DNA from: Streptomyces milbemycinicus | GTDB lineage: Bacteria; Actinomycetota; Actinomycetes; Streptomycetales; Streptomycetaceae | Direction of reading: 5' to 3' | DNA length: 32,819 nt | NCBI RefSeq assembly: GCF_002154605.1 | Contig: NZ_MUNE01000395.1 | Coordinates: 1-32,819, forward strand | Shown here: one piece after another, positions 23,000 through 28,860 of the stretch | Numbering within the stretch: position 1 is the stretch's first letter | Layout: every line of letters begins with the position of its first letter | The notes under the pieces: model-generated | Databases searched by the model: none | What the model was told of the DNA's origin: nothing | What the model saw: the letters and a program-made list of their open reading frames with translations, nothing else | Made by a program: the position numbers and the translations under genes

Positions 23000-23983
23000 C
23001 TATTCGTTGAGTCGCCCGGTCAGCTCCTGGGCCAGATCTTCGGCGTTGACCTGCAGTTCTTCGCTGCTGGGAATGTGCTTTTTGTTGGTCGACCACTGGT
23101 CGTACTCAATGGTGGCAATCACATTCGAGGACCTGAAGACGACGGTGACATCTCGGTGGATACCGGAGTCACTGGTGATGAGCTGGTCGTCGAGGAAGGC
23201 GTCGTCGGCGAGGTCGTCCAGGCGGCGCGGTGCGGCGGTCTCCGAGGCGTCGGCGTCGCCGGAGGCGTCGGTGCCGCGGGTCCCCGGTTCGTCGGTTCCG
23301 GAGGCGTGGGGCGTTGCGCCCTCGACTTTGGCGCCCTCGGTCTTGGAACCGTCCTCGCCGGAGCCGTCTTTCCCGGAATCGTCCTTCCCGGAGTCATCCT
23401 TCCCGGAGTCGGAGGGGGCCGACGTGGATCCCTTCGGGGTGTCCTTGCCGGGCGAGCCGGAGCCGGATTCCGAGCCGGAGGAGCCGGACGAGCCGGAGGG
23501 GGCGCTGGGGGTCTCCGAGGCGCCCGGGACATGCGAGGCGGCGGCCTTCTTCTCGTACCGCTCCTTCGCCTGGTCGTCGTCGCTGACCGTCGGGTCGTAC
23601 GAGACGACGCGCTCGAAGTCGAGCGTGAGATAGCGGGTGCCGCTGCTCGTCTCCAGCTTCCAGCGGCAGCCGACGCGCCGGTTGGTGTCATAGGTGACGG
23701 TGGCCTGGCCGTCGTAGACCGGGTCGTCCTCCTCGGCGCCGGGCAGCAGATTGCGCAGCGTCTTGGGGTCGACCGCGCCGCACGCCTCGGGGAGGGTGCG
23801 GTACTTGCCGGGCGCGGCGGCGACCGGCGCCCCGGAGTCGCCTGGTTTGCCGTCGTCGAGGCCCGCGTGTGAGGCGGTGCTGGTGCAGCCGCTCAGGCCG
23901 ATGGCGGCGAGCACCGTGGTGAGCACGGCGGCGGCCCGTGCGGCACCCGCTACGTACGCCCTTCGCTGCTGCGCTGGCTGCAC
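23000..23983 (-). CDS. DUF3558 family lipoprotein, paralogue with Ser/Asp/Lys repeat insert
   Basis: The 327-residue lipoprotein (lipobox LSGC) has LPEACGAVDPKTLRNLLPGA and VGCRWKLETSSGTRYLTLDFE, matching its neighbour's LPAVCPTL and SCLWTG regions, and a C-terminal VVFRSSNVIATIEYDQW. Between them lies an insert of about 120 residues rich in Ser, Gly, Asp, Lys and Thr, including tandem DSGKD units from a 15-bp repeat. The insert is likely disordered and extracytoplasmic. GTG 23983 is chosen: GGGGAGA precedes it and the signal peptide then starts normally; longer frames run into the intergenic region. It is divergent from rtcB. Confidence 0.85.
   Translation of the reverse strand: MQPAQQRRAYVAGAARAAAVLTTVLAAIGLSGCTSTASHAGLDDGKPGDSGAPVAAAPGKYRTLPEACGAVDPKTLRNLLPGAEEDDPVYDGQATVTYDTNRRVGCRWKLETSSGTRYLTLDFERVVSYDPTVSDDDQAKERYEKKAAASHVPGASETPSAPSGSSGSSGSESGSGSPGKDTPKGSTSAPSDSGKDDSGKDDSGKDGSGEDGSKTEGAKVEGATPHASGTDEPGTRGTDASGDADASETAAPRRLDDLADDAFLDDQLITSDSGIHRDVTVVFRSSNVIATIEYDQWSTNKKHIPSSEELQVNAEDLAQELTGRLNE
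23351..23410 (-). repeat. 15-bp coding tandem repeat (DSGKD units)
   Basis: Four 15-base units fill 23351-23410; the two rightmost (gtccttcccggagtc, atccttcccggagtc) are nearly identical and the left two have drifted. They encode the DSGKD repeats of the lipoprotein linker. Confidence 0.85.
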
Positions 23984-24057
23984 TCTCCCCGTCCTTTCAA
24001 GATCCCTCCGAGCGAACACGGAGCGAAAACTGCTTGCCGCCCGTGGGCGGGGCCTGC

Positions 24058-24068
24058 AGACAATGTCT
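24058..24068. promoter_or_regulatory. Short inverted repeat between the lipoprotein gene and rtcB
   Basis: AGACA-A-TGTCT, 11 bp, in the 180-base divergent region. A small hairpin CCGCCC-GT-GGGCGG lies at 24037-24050. These are candidate operators for either gene; no convincing promoter hexamer pair was found for rtcB. Confidence 0.3.
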
Positions 24069-24165
24069 ATCGCACGCGCCGCCACGTCTGCCGGTCGCCC
24101 GCCGATATTGGGGGCCTTGGTCCGGCTTTTGCGTTTTCAGTCTTCTATGGGGGAATGAGTAAAAC

Positions 24166-25359
24166 ATGTCGTATGTCGAGCTGCCCGGGGCGCGGGTTCC
24201 GATCCGTATGTGGACCGATCCCGCGACGGTCGAGGGCGTGGCCATGCAGCAGCTGCGAAATGTCGCGACGCTGCCGTGGATCAAGGGCCTGGCCGTGATG
24301 CCGGATGTGCACTACGGGAAGGGCGCCACCGTCGGCTCGGTGATCGCGATGCAGGGCGCCGTATGCCCGGCGGCGGTGGGTGTGGACATCGGCTGCGGGA
24401 TGTCGGCGGTCCGGACCTCGCTGACGGCCGAGGACCTGCCCGGGGACCTCTCGCGGCTGCGGTCGCGGATCGAGCGGGCGATCCCGGTCGGGCGCGGGAT
24501 GCACGAGGACCCGGTCGACCCGGGGCAGCTGTACGGATTCTCGGCGCCGGGGTGGGACGACTTCTGGGGGCGGTTCGGCGAGGTCGCCGAGGCGGTCAGG
24601 TTCCGTCAGGAGCGAGCCGTGAAGCAGATGGGTTCGCTCGGCTCCGGTAACCATTTCATCGAGTTCTGCCTCGACGAATCGGGCTCGGTCTGGCTGATGC
24701 TGCACTCCGGCTCCCGGAACATCGGCAAGGAGCTGGCCGAGTACCACATCGGCGAGGCCAGGAAACTGCCGCACAACCAGGGCCTGGTCGACCACGACTT
24801 GGCGGTCTTTATCGCGGACACCCCGCAGATGGCGGCGTACCGGCACGATCTGTTCTGGGCGCAGGAGTACGCGAAGTACAACCGCTCGGTCATGATGGCG
24901 CTCTTCCAGGACGTCGTCCGCAAGGAGTTCAAGAAGGCCAAGCCGACGTTCGAGCCTGTCATCTCCTGCCATCACAACTACGTGGCGGAGGAGCGCTACG
25001 AGGGCATGGACCTGCTGGTGACCCGTAAGGGCGCGATCCGGGCGGGCAGCGGGGACTACGGGATCATCCCCGGCTCGATGGGCACCGGTTCGTACATCGT
25101 CAAGGGCCTGGGGAACGCGGCGTCGTTCAACTCGGCCTCGCACGGCGCGGGTCGGAAGATGAGCCGTAACGCCGCGAAGAAGCGCTTCTCCACGCGGGAC
25201 TTGGAGGAGCAGACGCGGGGCGTGGAGTGCCGTAAGGACGCCGGGGTGGTGGACGAGATCCCGAGCGCGTACAAGCCGATCGAGAAGGTGATCGACCAGC
25301 AGCGGGACCTCGTCGAGGTGGTGGCGAAGCTCAAGCAGCTGGTGTGCGTGAAGGGCTGA
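24166..25359 (+). CDS. rtcB: RNA 3'-phosphate/2',3'-cyclic phosphate ligase RtcB
   Basis: The 397-residue RNA ligase joins 2',3'-cyclic phosphate or 3'-phosphate ends to 5'-OH ends using GTP and Mn2+. Visible active-site elements are GVDIGCGM (Asp74 and Cys77, metal ligands), GNHFIE at 161-166, LHSGSRNIG, SCHHNY, PGSMGTGSYIV, and NSASHGAGR with His326 as the residue that is guanylylated. The length is close to E. coli RtcB. ATG 24166 has GGGGGA 11 bases upstream, slightly long. No rtcA, RtcR or archease gene is nearby, so its regulation and target (tRNA repair or ribosome repair) are open. A strong terminator follows. Confidence 0.96.
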   Translation: MSYVELPGARVPIRMWTDPATVEGVAMQQLRNVATLPWIKGLAVMPDVHYGKGATVGSVIAMQGAVCPAAVGVDIGCGMSAVRTSLTAEDLPGDLSRLRSRIERAIPVGRGMHEDPVDPGQLYGFSAPGWDDFWGRFGEVAEAVRFRQERAVKQMGSLGSGNHFIEFCLDESGSVWLMLHSGSRNIGKELAEYHIGEARKLPHNQGLVDHDLAVFIADTPQMAAYRHDLFWAQEYAKYNRSVMMALFQDVVRKEFKKAKPTFEPVISCHHNYVAEERYEGMDLLVTRKGAIRAGSGDYGIIPGSMGTGSYIVKGLGNAASFNSASHGAGRKMSRNAAKKRFSTRDLEEQTRGVECRKDAGVVDEIPSAYKPIEKVIDQQRDLVEVVAKLKQLVCVKG

Positions 25360-25380
25360 ACTGCGGGACTGCACGTCATC

Positions 25381-25412
25381 GATGGCCCCGGCCGATCAAG
25401 GCCGGGGCCATC
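25381..25412 (+). terminator. rtcB terminator
   Basis: Perfect 13-bp stem GATGGCCCCGGCC/GGCCGGGGCCATC with loop GATCAA, 21 bases past the stop; one more C-G pair extends it. Confidence 0.9.
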
Positions 25413-25496
25413 GCGTTGCCCGCAGCGCCCCGAGCGCACTGCGTTGCGGCCACTGACGGCAACTCGAAAGAAATTGGGCACCGTTTATGCACGGGG

Positions 25497-25525
25497 TTGA
25501 CCGCCGACGCAGCGGAGAATAGCAG
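25497..25525 (+). promoter_or_regulatory. Candidate upstream promoter
   Basis: TTGACC (25497-25502), exactly 17 bases, TAGCAG (25520-25525): a close match to the housekeeping sigma consensus. Confidence 0.5.
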
Positions 25526-25672
25526 GCTGCTTTCTGTTCGTGAATTTCTTGAGGTTCTTCTGAGGTTACCGGCGCGGAGCTTGGTAAGACCGGCTCCCGG
25601 CTTACCCATCGGCAGTCAAATGCGCAGACATTACTTGCTACTTCACGGTACAAAGAGCTTGATCGTAAACGG

Positions 25673-25701
25673 TTTTCACGGCCGCCTGAGGCCGCTAGCA
25701 T
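25673..25701 (+). promoter_or_regulatory. Candidate proximal promoter of the secreted protein gene
   Basis: TTTTCA (25673-25678), 17 bases, TAGCAT (25696-25701). It shares TTCACGGCCG and GCTA..ATCT wording with the promoter at 13783-13811. Confidence 0.4.
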
Positions 25702-25740
25702 CTCCGCAATCCATTTCCCCAGATTCGCAGAGGAGAACAG

Positions 25741-26151
25741 GTGAGATCCATAGCCCGTGCTGCTACCGCGGTCGGCGCCGCCGCCCTGATCGTGGGCGGC
25801 CTGTCCGCCGCCCCCGCCTCCGCCGCAGACGGCAGGACCTGCGTCAGCAACCAGCACCCGACCCTCGACGTGTGGACCGGCAGGGGGTGCTTCGTCGGCA
25901 ACGGCGACGACATCGAGGCCACCGACCTCTACGCGGACGGCCAGCGCACCGTGGTCGACTGGTACACCGACTACGGCCGCGAGGGCGAGTGCGACAACGC
26001 GCTCGGCACGGGCTGGACAGTCACCTGCGACTACGACATGACCGAGACCGGCCGGATCAAGTTCCGTGTCTGTGCCCGCAGCGGCGGAATCAACCGTGAC
26101 TGCACCGACTGGACCGGCTGGATCAGCATCCGCACCGGCGAAGCCGCCTGA
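25741..26151 (+). CDS. Small secreted Cys-rich protein of unknown function
   Basis: The 136-residue product starts at GTG 25741 (GAGGAG 6 bases upstream). A signal peptide (RSIARAATAVGAAALIVGG, cleavage after APASA) leaves a mature domain of about 107 residues with six Cys, enough for three disulfides (GRTCVSN, GRGCFVG, GECDNA, VTCDYD, RVCARS, RDCTDW). It is rich in Trp, Tyr and Asp, with VDWYTDYGREGECD and TDWTGWISI, which suggests a compact beta fold. I do not recognise the family. A 43-bp hairpin terminator lies 16 bases downstream, so it is probably monocistronic. Confidence 0.78.
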   Translation: MRSIARAATAVGAAALIVGGLSAAPASAADGRTCVSNQHPTLDVWTGRGCFVGNGDDIEATDLYADGQRTVVDWYTDYGREGECDNALGTGWTVTCDYDMTETGRIKFRVCARSGGINRDCTDWTGWISIRTGEAA

Positions 26152-26167
26152 TCCGCGCACCGTCATC

Positions 26168-26210
26168 GACGACGGCCCGCCCCGGCGCTGTACCGGGGCG
26201 GGCCGTCGTC
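26168..26210. terminator. Strong bidirectional terminator
   Basis: Perfect 18-bp stem (26168-26185 with 26193-26210) and 7-base loop between the secreted protein gene and the convergent SDR gene. Confidence 0.92.
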
Positions 26211-26226
26211 GTGCGCGTGGGGCAGG

Positions 26227-26982
26227 TCAGCGCTCCCGGTGCACCTTGTGCTGGGCCGCCTGGGCGCGGGGGCGGATGACCATCAGGTCGATGTTGACGT
26301 GCGAGGGGCGGGTGACCGCCCACTCGACGGTGTCGGCGACGTCGTCGGCGGTAAGGGGCTCGGCCACGCCCTCGTAGACCGCGGCGGCCTTGTCCTCGTC
26401 GCCGCGGTAGCGGTTCAGCGCGAACTCGTCCGTGCGGACCATGCCCGGGGCGATCTCGATCACCCGCACCGGGTCGCCGCACAGTTCGAGGCGGAGGGTG
26501 GCGGCGATGGCGTGGGCGCCGTGCTTGGCGGCCACGTAACCGCCGCCGCCCTCGTAGGCGATATGGCCCGCCGTGGAGGACAGCACGACGACGGTGCCGT
26601 CGCCGGAGGCGATCAGCGCGGGCAGCAGGGCCTGTGTGACATTGAGCACGCCCACCACATTGACCTCGTACATCGCCCGCCAGTCGGCCGGGTCGGCGGT
26701 TGCGACGGGTTCGGTGCCGAGGGCCCCGCCCGCGTTGTTGACGAGTACGTCACAGCGGTCCAGGGCGGCGGCGAAGGCGTCCACGGCGGCGCGGTCGGTG
26801 ACGTCCAGCGGGTATGTCTCGGCCTCGTGTCCGGCCTCGGTCAGCTCGGCGGCGAGGGCTTCGATGCGCTCCTTGCGGCGGGCGGCGAGGACGACACGGA
26901 ATCCGGCGGCGGCGAGGCGGCGGGCGGTCGCGGCCCCGATCCCGCTGCTCGCACCGGTGACGACTGCGGTACGGGTGGTCAT
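26227..26982 (-). CDS. Short-chain dehydrogenase/reductase
   Basis: The 251-residue classical SDR has the NADP-binding TGASSGIG near residues 9-16, RRKER after the second strand (Arg suggests NADP), DVTDR, NNAGG at 82-86, catalytic Ser136, Tyr149 and Lys153 (YVAAK), and PGMVRTDEF. It is close to the YdfG/serine 3-dehydrogenase-type group, but the substrate cannot be told. ATG 26982 has GGAGG 4 bases upstream. The open frame extends much further on this strand without conservation. It is divergent from the PepSY gene; an inverted repeat in the shared upstream region could control one or both. Confidence 0.93.
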   Translation of the reverse strand: MTTRTAVVTGASSGIGAATARRLAAAGFRVVLAARRKERIEALAAELTEAGHEAETYPLDVTDRAAVDAFAAALDRCDVLVNNAGGALGTEPVATADPADWRAMYEVNVVGVLNVTQALLPALIASGDGTVVVLSSTAGHIAYEGGGGYVAAKHGAHAIAATLRLELCGDPVRVIEIAPGMVRTDEFALNRYRGDEDKAAAVYEGVAEPLTADDVADTVEWAVTRPSHVNIDLMVIRPRAQAAQHKVHRER

Positions 26983-27027
26983 CGGCCCTCCTGAGGCGAC
27001 GTGTTGGGCGGGGTCCGCATAGGTGCG

Positions 27028-27056
27028 TTGTGTTTGTAATCCATACGCAGGATATG
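27028..27056 (+). promoter_or_regulatory. Candidate promoter of the PepSY-type gene
   Basis: TTGTGT (27028-27033), 17 bases, GATATG (27051-27056), leaving a leader of about 125 bases. The -10 is imperfect. Confidence 0.4.
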
Positions 27057-27063
27057 ACGTACG

Positions 27064-27078
27064 GATTGGCCGCCAATC
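27064..27078. promoter_or_regulatory. Inverted repeat, candidate operator
   Basis: GATTGGC-C-GCCAATC, perfect 7-bp arms around one base, just downstream of the predicted promoter in the SDR/PepSY divergent region. The compact symmetry is typical of a dimeric repressor site. Confidence 0.45.
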
Positions 27079-27190
27079 GGGGGACTGAAGATCGAAATCC
27101 GCTACGGCGCCGCAGGCCCGGGGAAGGGTGCACTGCGTCCGGCGCGCCGCCGGGCCGGAGCCTCCCTGTGCCAAGGAGTGAATACAGCCC

Positions 27191-28390
27191 ATGACCCAGC
27201 ACAAGAGATTTACCCAGCTGCACCGTCGTGCTCTCCGCCGCTGGGGTGTCGTATCGGCTGGCGCCATCGCCGCCGCGGCACTCGTAACCGGTTCGCCGAC
27301 GGCTGCCTGGGCGGCCGGCGCGACCCCCAGCCCCCACTCCGGGGTGAGCAGCAACTGTGAGCAGGGCCAAGAGGAACAGCACGGGAACCACGACAACGGC
27401 CATCACAACGGCCGTGACCATGAGAACAAGCGCGAGAACAAGGGCGAGCACGACAACGGCCGCGAGCACGAGAAGAAGAACGAGCACGAGAACAAGGAAG
27501 AGAACGGCGAGCACGACAACGGCCGTGAGCACGAGAACGGCGGGAAGTACGGCGGCGGCCAGGAGCGGAGCCTCGCGCAGCCCTCCGCCGACCAGGCCGT
27601 GGACGAGCAGTACGCCGCCGAGGGCGACGAGAGCTCCCAGGGCAACGACTACCGCTCGGTCCCCGGCGCCGAGCAGGCGTACGCCGCCATCGCCAAGTTC
27701 ACCGCCGGTATGGCGCAGCCGTACGGCGCGACCGAGTCCGAGGCCGCCACGGAGCCCCGCCACGAGGACCAGAAGCGTCAGGAGGAGAAGCAGCAGGAGG
27801 AGAAGCACGGGAAGAAGCAGGCCCGCCACGAGGACGAGAACAAGGAGGACGAGAACAAGGAGGACGAGAACAAGGAGGACGAGAACAAGGAGGACGAGAA
27901 CAAGGAGGAGAACAAGGAGGAGCAGAAGCGCAGCGGCCCCGTGACGCTCGACGAGGCCGTTGAGATCGCCGAGTGCGAGGTCGGTGGCGAGGCCGTCAGC
28001 GCCGAGCTGGAAGACGAGTGCGACGAGGACGAGGCGCACAAGGGCGAGGAGTCCAAGAAGGACGAGGAGCACAAGGGCGAGGAGCACAAGCGCAAGGACA
28101 ACCACCGCAAGGGCCCGCAGCTGCGGACCGGCGACCACAACAAGGACCACAACAAGGACAACAACAAGGACAAGGACCGGGAGCACAAGGGCCGGGACCA
28201 CAACAAGGACGAGGACGAGGACGAGAAGGGCCAGGACCACAACAAGGACCGTGAGCACAAGGAGTCACGGCACGAGGAGTCCAAGAAGCAGGTCTGGGAC
28301 GTCGACGTCAAGCGCGACCACGAGGTCTGGGAGGTCCTGATCGACCCGGACACCGGCTGCGTCCTGAGCGTGACCCGAGAGGCTGACTAA
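27191..28390 (+). CDS. Secreted, highly charged protein with a split PepSY domain
   Basis: The 399-residue protein has a twin-Arg-containing signal (LHRRALRRWGVVSAGAIAAA, cleavage after AWA). Residues 55-120 are rich in His, Asn, Glu and Lys. A helical stretch (130-180) precedes tandem EDENK units (214-240). VTLDEAVEIAECEVGGEAVSAELED (251-275) looks like the first half of a PepSY domain and VWDVDVKRDHEVWEVLIDPD (368-387) plus TGCVLSV the second half. They are separated by about 90 Lys/Asp/Glu/His/Asn residues where a short turn is normal. PepSY domains are often exported and can inhibit proteases; the His/Asp/Glu segments might bind metal ions. ATG 27191 has AAGGAG about 12 bases upstream, somewhat long. 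The assignment of PepSY is by pattern only. Confidence 0.78.
   Translation: MTQHKRFTQLHRRALRRWGVVSAGAIAAAALVTGSPTAAWAAGATPSPHSGVSSNCEQGQEEQHGNHDNGHHNGRDHENKRENKGEHDNGREHEKKNEHENKEENGEHDNGREHENGGKYGGGQERSLAQPSADQAVDEQYAAEGDESSQGNDYRSVPGAEQAYAAIAKFTAGMAQPYGATESEAATEPRHEDQKRQEEKQQEEKHGKKQARHEDENKEDENKEDENKEDENKEDENKEENKEEQKRSGPVTLDEAVEIAECEVGGEAVSAELEDECDEDEAHKGEESKKDEEHKGEEHKRKDNHRKGPQLRTGDHNKDHNKDNNKDKDREHKGRDHNKDEDEDEKGQDHNKDREHKESRHEESKKQVWDVDVKRDHEVWEVLIDPDTGCVLSVTREAD
27830..27904 (+). repeat. 15-bp tandem repeat encoding EDENK
   Basis: Five perfect head-to-tail copies of GAGGACGAGAACAAG, then a 12-base variant lacking GAC. All are in frame. Copy number is likely to vary between strains by slippage. 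Confidence 0.93.
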
Positions 28391-28394
28391 GTCG

Positions 28395-28730
28395 TCACCT
28401 GCCTCGCGGCGAATACATGATCACAGCTACGCCGACCAGGCAGATCAGCGCTCCGGCCACATCGAATCGGTCGGGCCGGTAGCCGTCGGCGACCATGCCC
28501 CAGGCGAGCGACCCGGCGACGAAGACGCCCCCGTACGCCGCGAGGATGCGGCCGAACTCCGCGTCCGGCTGGAGCGTGGCCACGAACCCGTAGGCGCCCA
28601 GCGCGATGATCCCGGCGCCGACCCACGCCCATCCCCTGTGCTCACGCACCCCTTGCCAGACCAGCCAGGCGCCTCCGATTTCGAAGAGGGCGGCCAGGCA
28701 GAACAAGGCAATGGAGCGTGCGATGAGCAT
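28395..28730 (-). CDS. YnfA/UPF0060 family small membrane protein
   Basis: The 111-residue protein has four hydrophobic spans ([72 protein letters not shown]) and the YnfA signature [11 protein letters not shown] near the start, with AAYGGVFV in the third span. The family resembles small multidrug resistance proteins in layout, but transport has rarely been shown. ATG 28730 is chosen by family length; it has no Shine-Dalgarno, but TACCCT (28737-28742) lies 6 bases upstream, fitting a leaderless start. It is convergent with the PepSY gene, 4 bases apart. Confidence 0.93.
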   Translation of the reverse strand: MLIARSIALFCLAALFEIGGAWLVWQGVREHRGWAWVGAGIIALGAYGFVATLQPDAEFGRILAAYGGVFVAGSLAWGMVADGYRPDRFDVAGALICLVGVAVIMYSPRGR

Positions 28731-28736
28731 AGGGGA

Positions 28737-28742
28737 AGGGTA
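28737..28742 (-). promoter_or_regulatory. -10 element of a probable leaderless promoter (ynfA-like gene)
   Basis: Minus-strand TACCCT (TANNNT) ends 6 bases before ATG 28730. The AT-rich stretch 28768-28835 further right, with repeated GATCGGT and TTATCGATCA words, probably serves the divergent ATPase gene. Confidence 0.4.
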
Positions 28743-28860
28743 CGGGGGTTGATCGGTGGCGGATCGGTCATTATCGATCAATAAGAAATATCGCTGGCTA
28801 ACAGGCTAATTCTCCTGCTACAACTCGAATTGGGTTGGCGCTAGGGGGAGGGGCAGCCCG

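Larger units (their letters stand above)
25413..25740 (+). other. Long AT-richer leader region before the secreted protein gene
   Basis: About 330 bases with no gene. It contains two candidate promoters (25497-25525 and 25673-25701), a hairpin at 25583-25606 (GGTAAG-A-CCGG, loop CTC, CCGGCTTACC), and two TTCACGG words 33 bases apart (25642, 25675). If the upstream promoter is used the leader is about 210 bases and structured. It could hold a regulatory leader or a small RNA. Confidence 0.45.

Noticed and set aside
22004..23872. 622-residue plus-strand frame opposite both lipoprotein genes
   Set aside because: It crosses an intergenic region and both lipoprotein genes, which have lipoboxes and domain motifs; composition is Gly/Val/Arg-biased shadow text.
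27830..27904. CRISPR-like regular repeat
   Set aside because: The units are contiguous 15-mers with no spacers and are in frame, so this is a coding tandem repeat.
26750..28258. 502-residue minus-strand open frame rich in Leu and Val
   Set aside because: It is the reverse complement of the Glu/Lys/Asp/Asn codons of the secreted PepSY-type protein; its low-complexity LVLVLV text and the good start, signal peptide and domain on the plus strand show it is a shadow.
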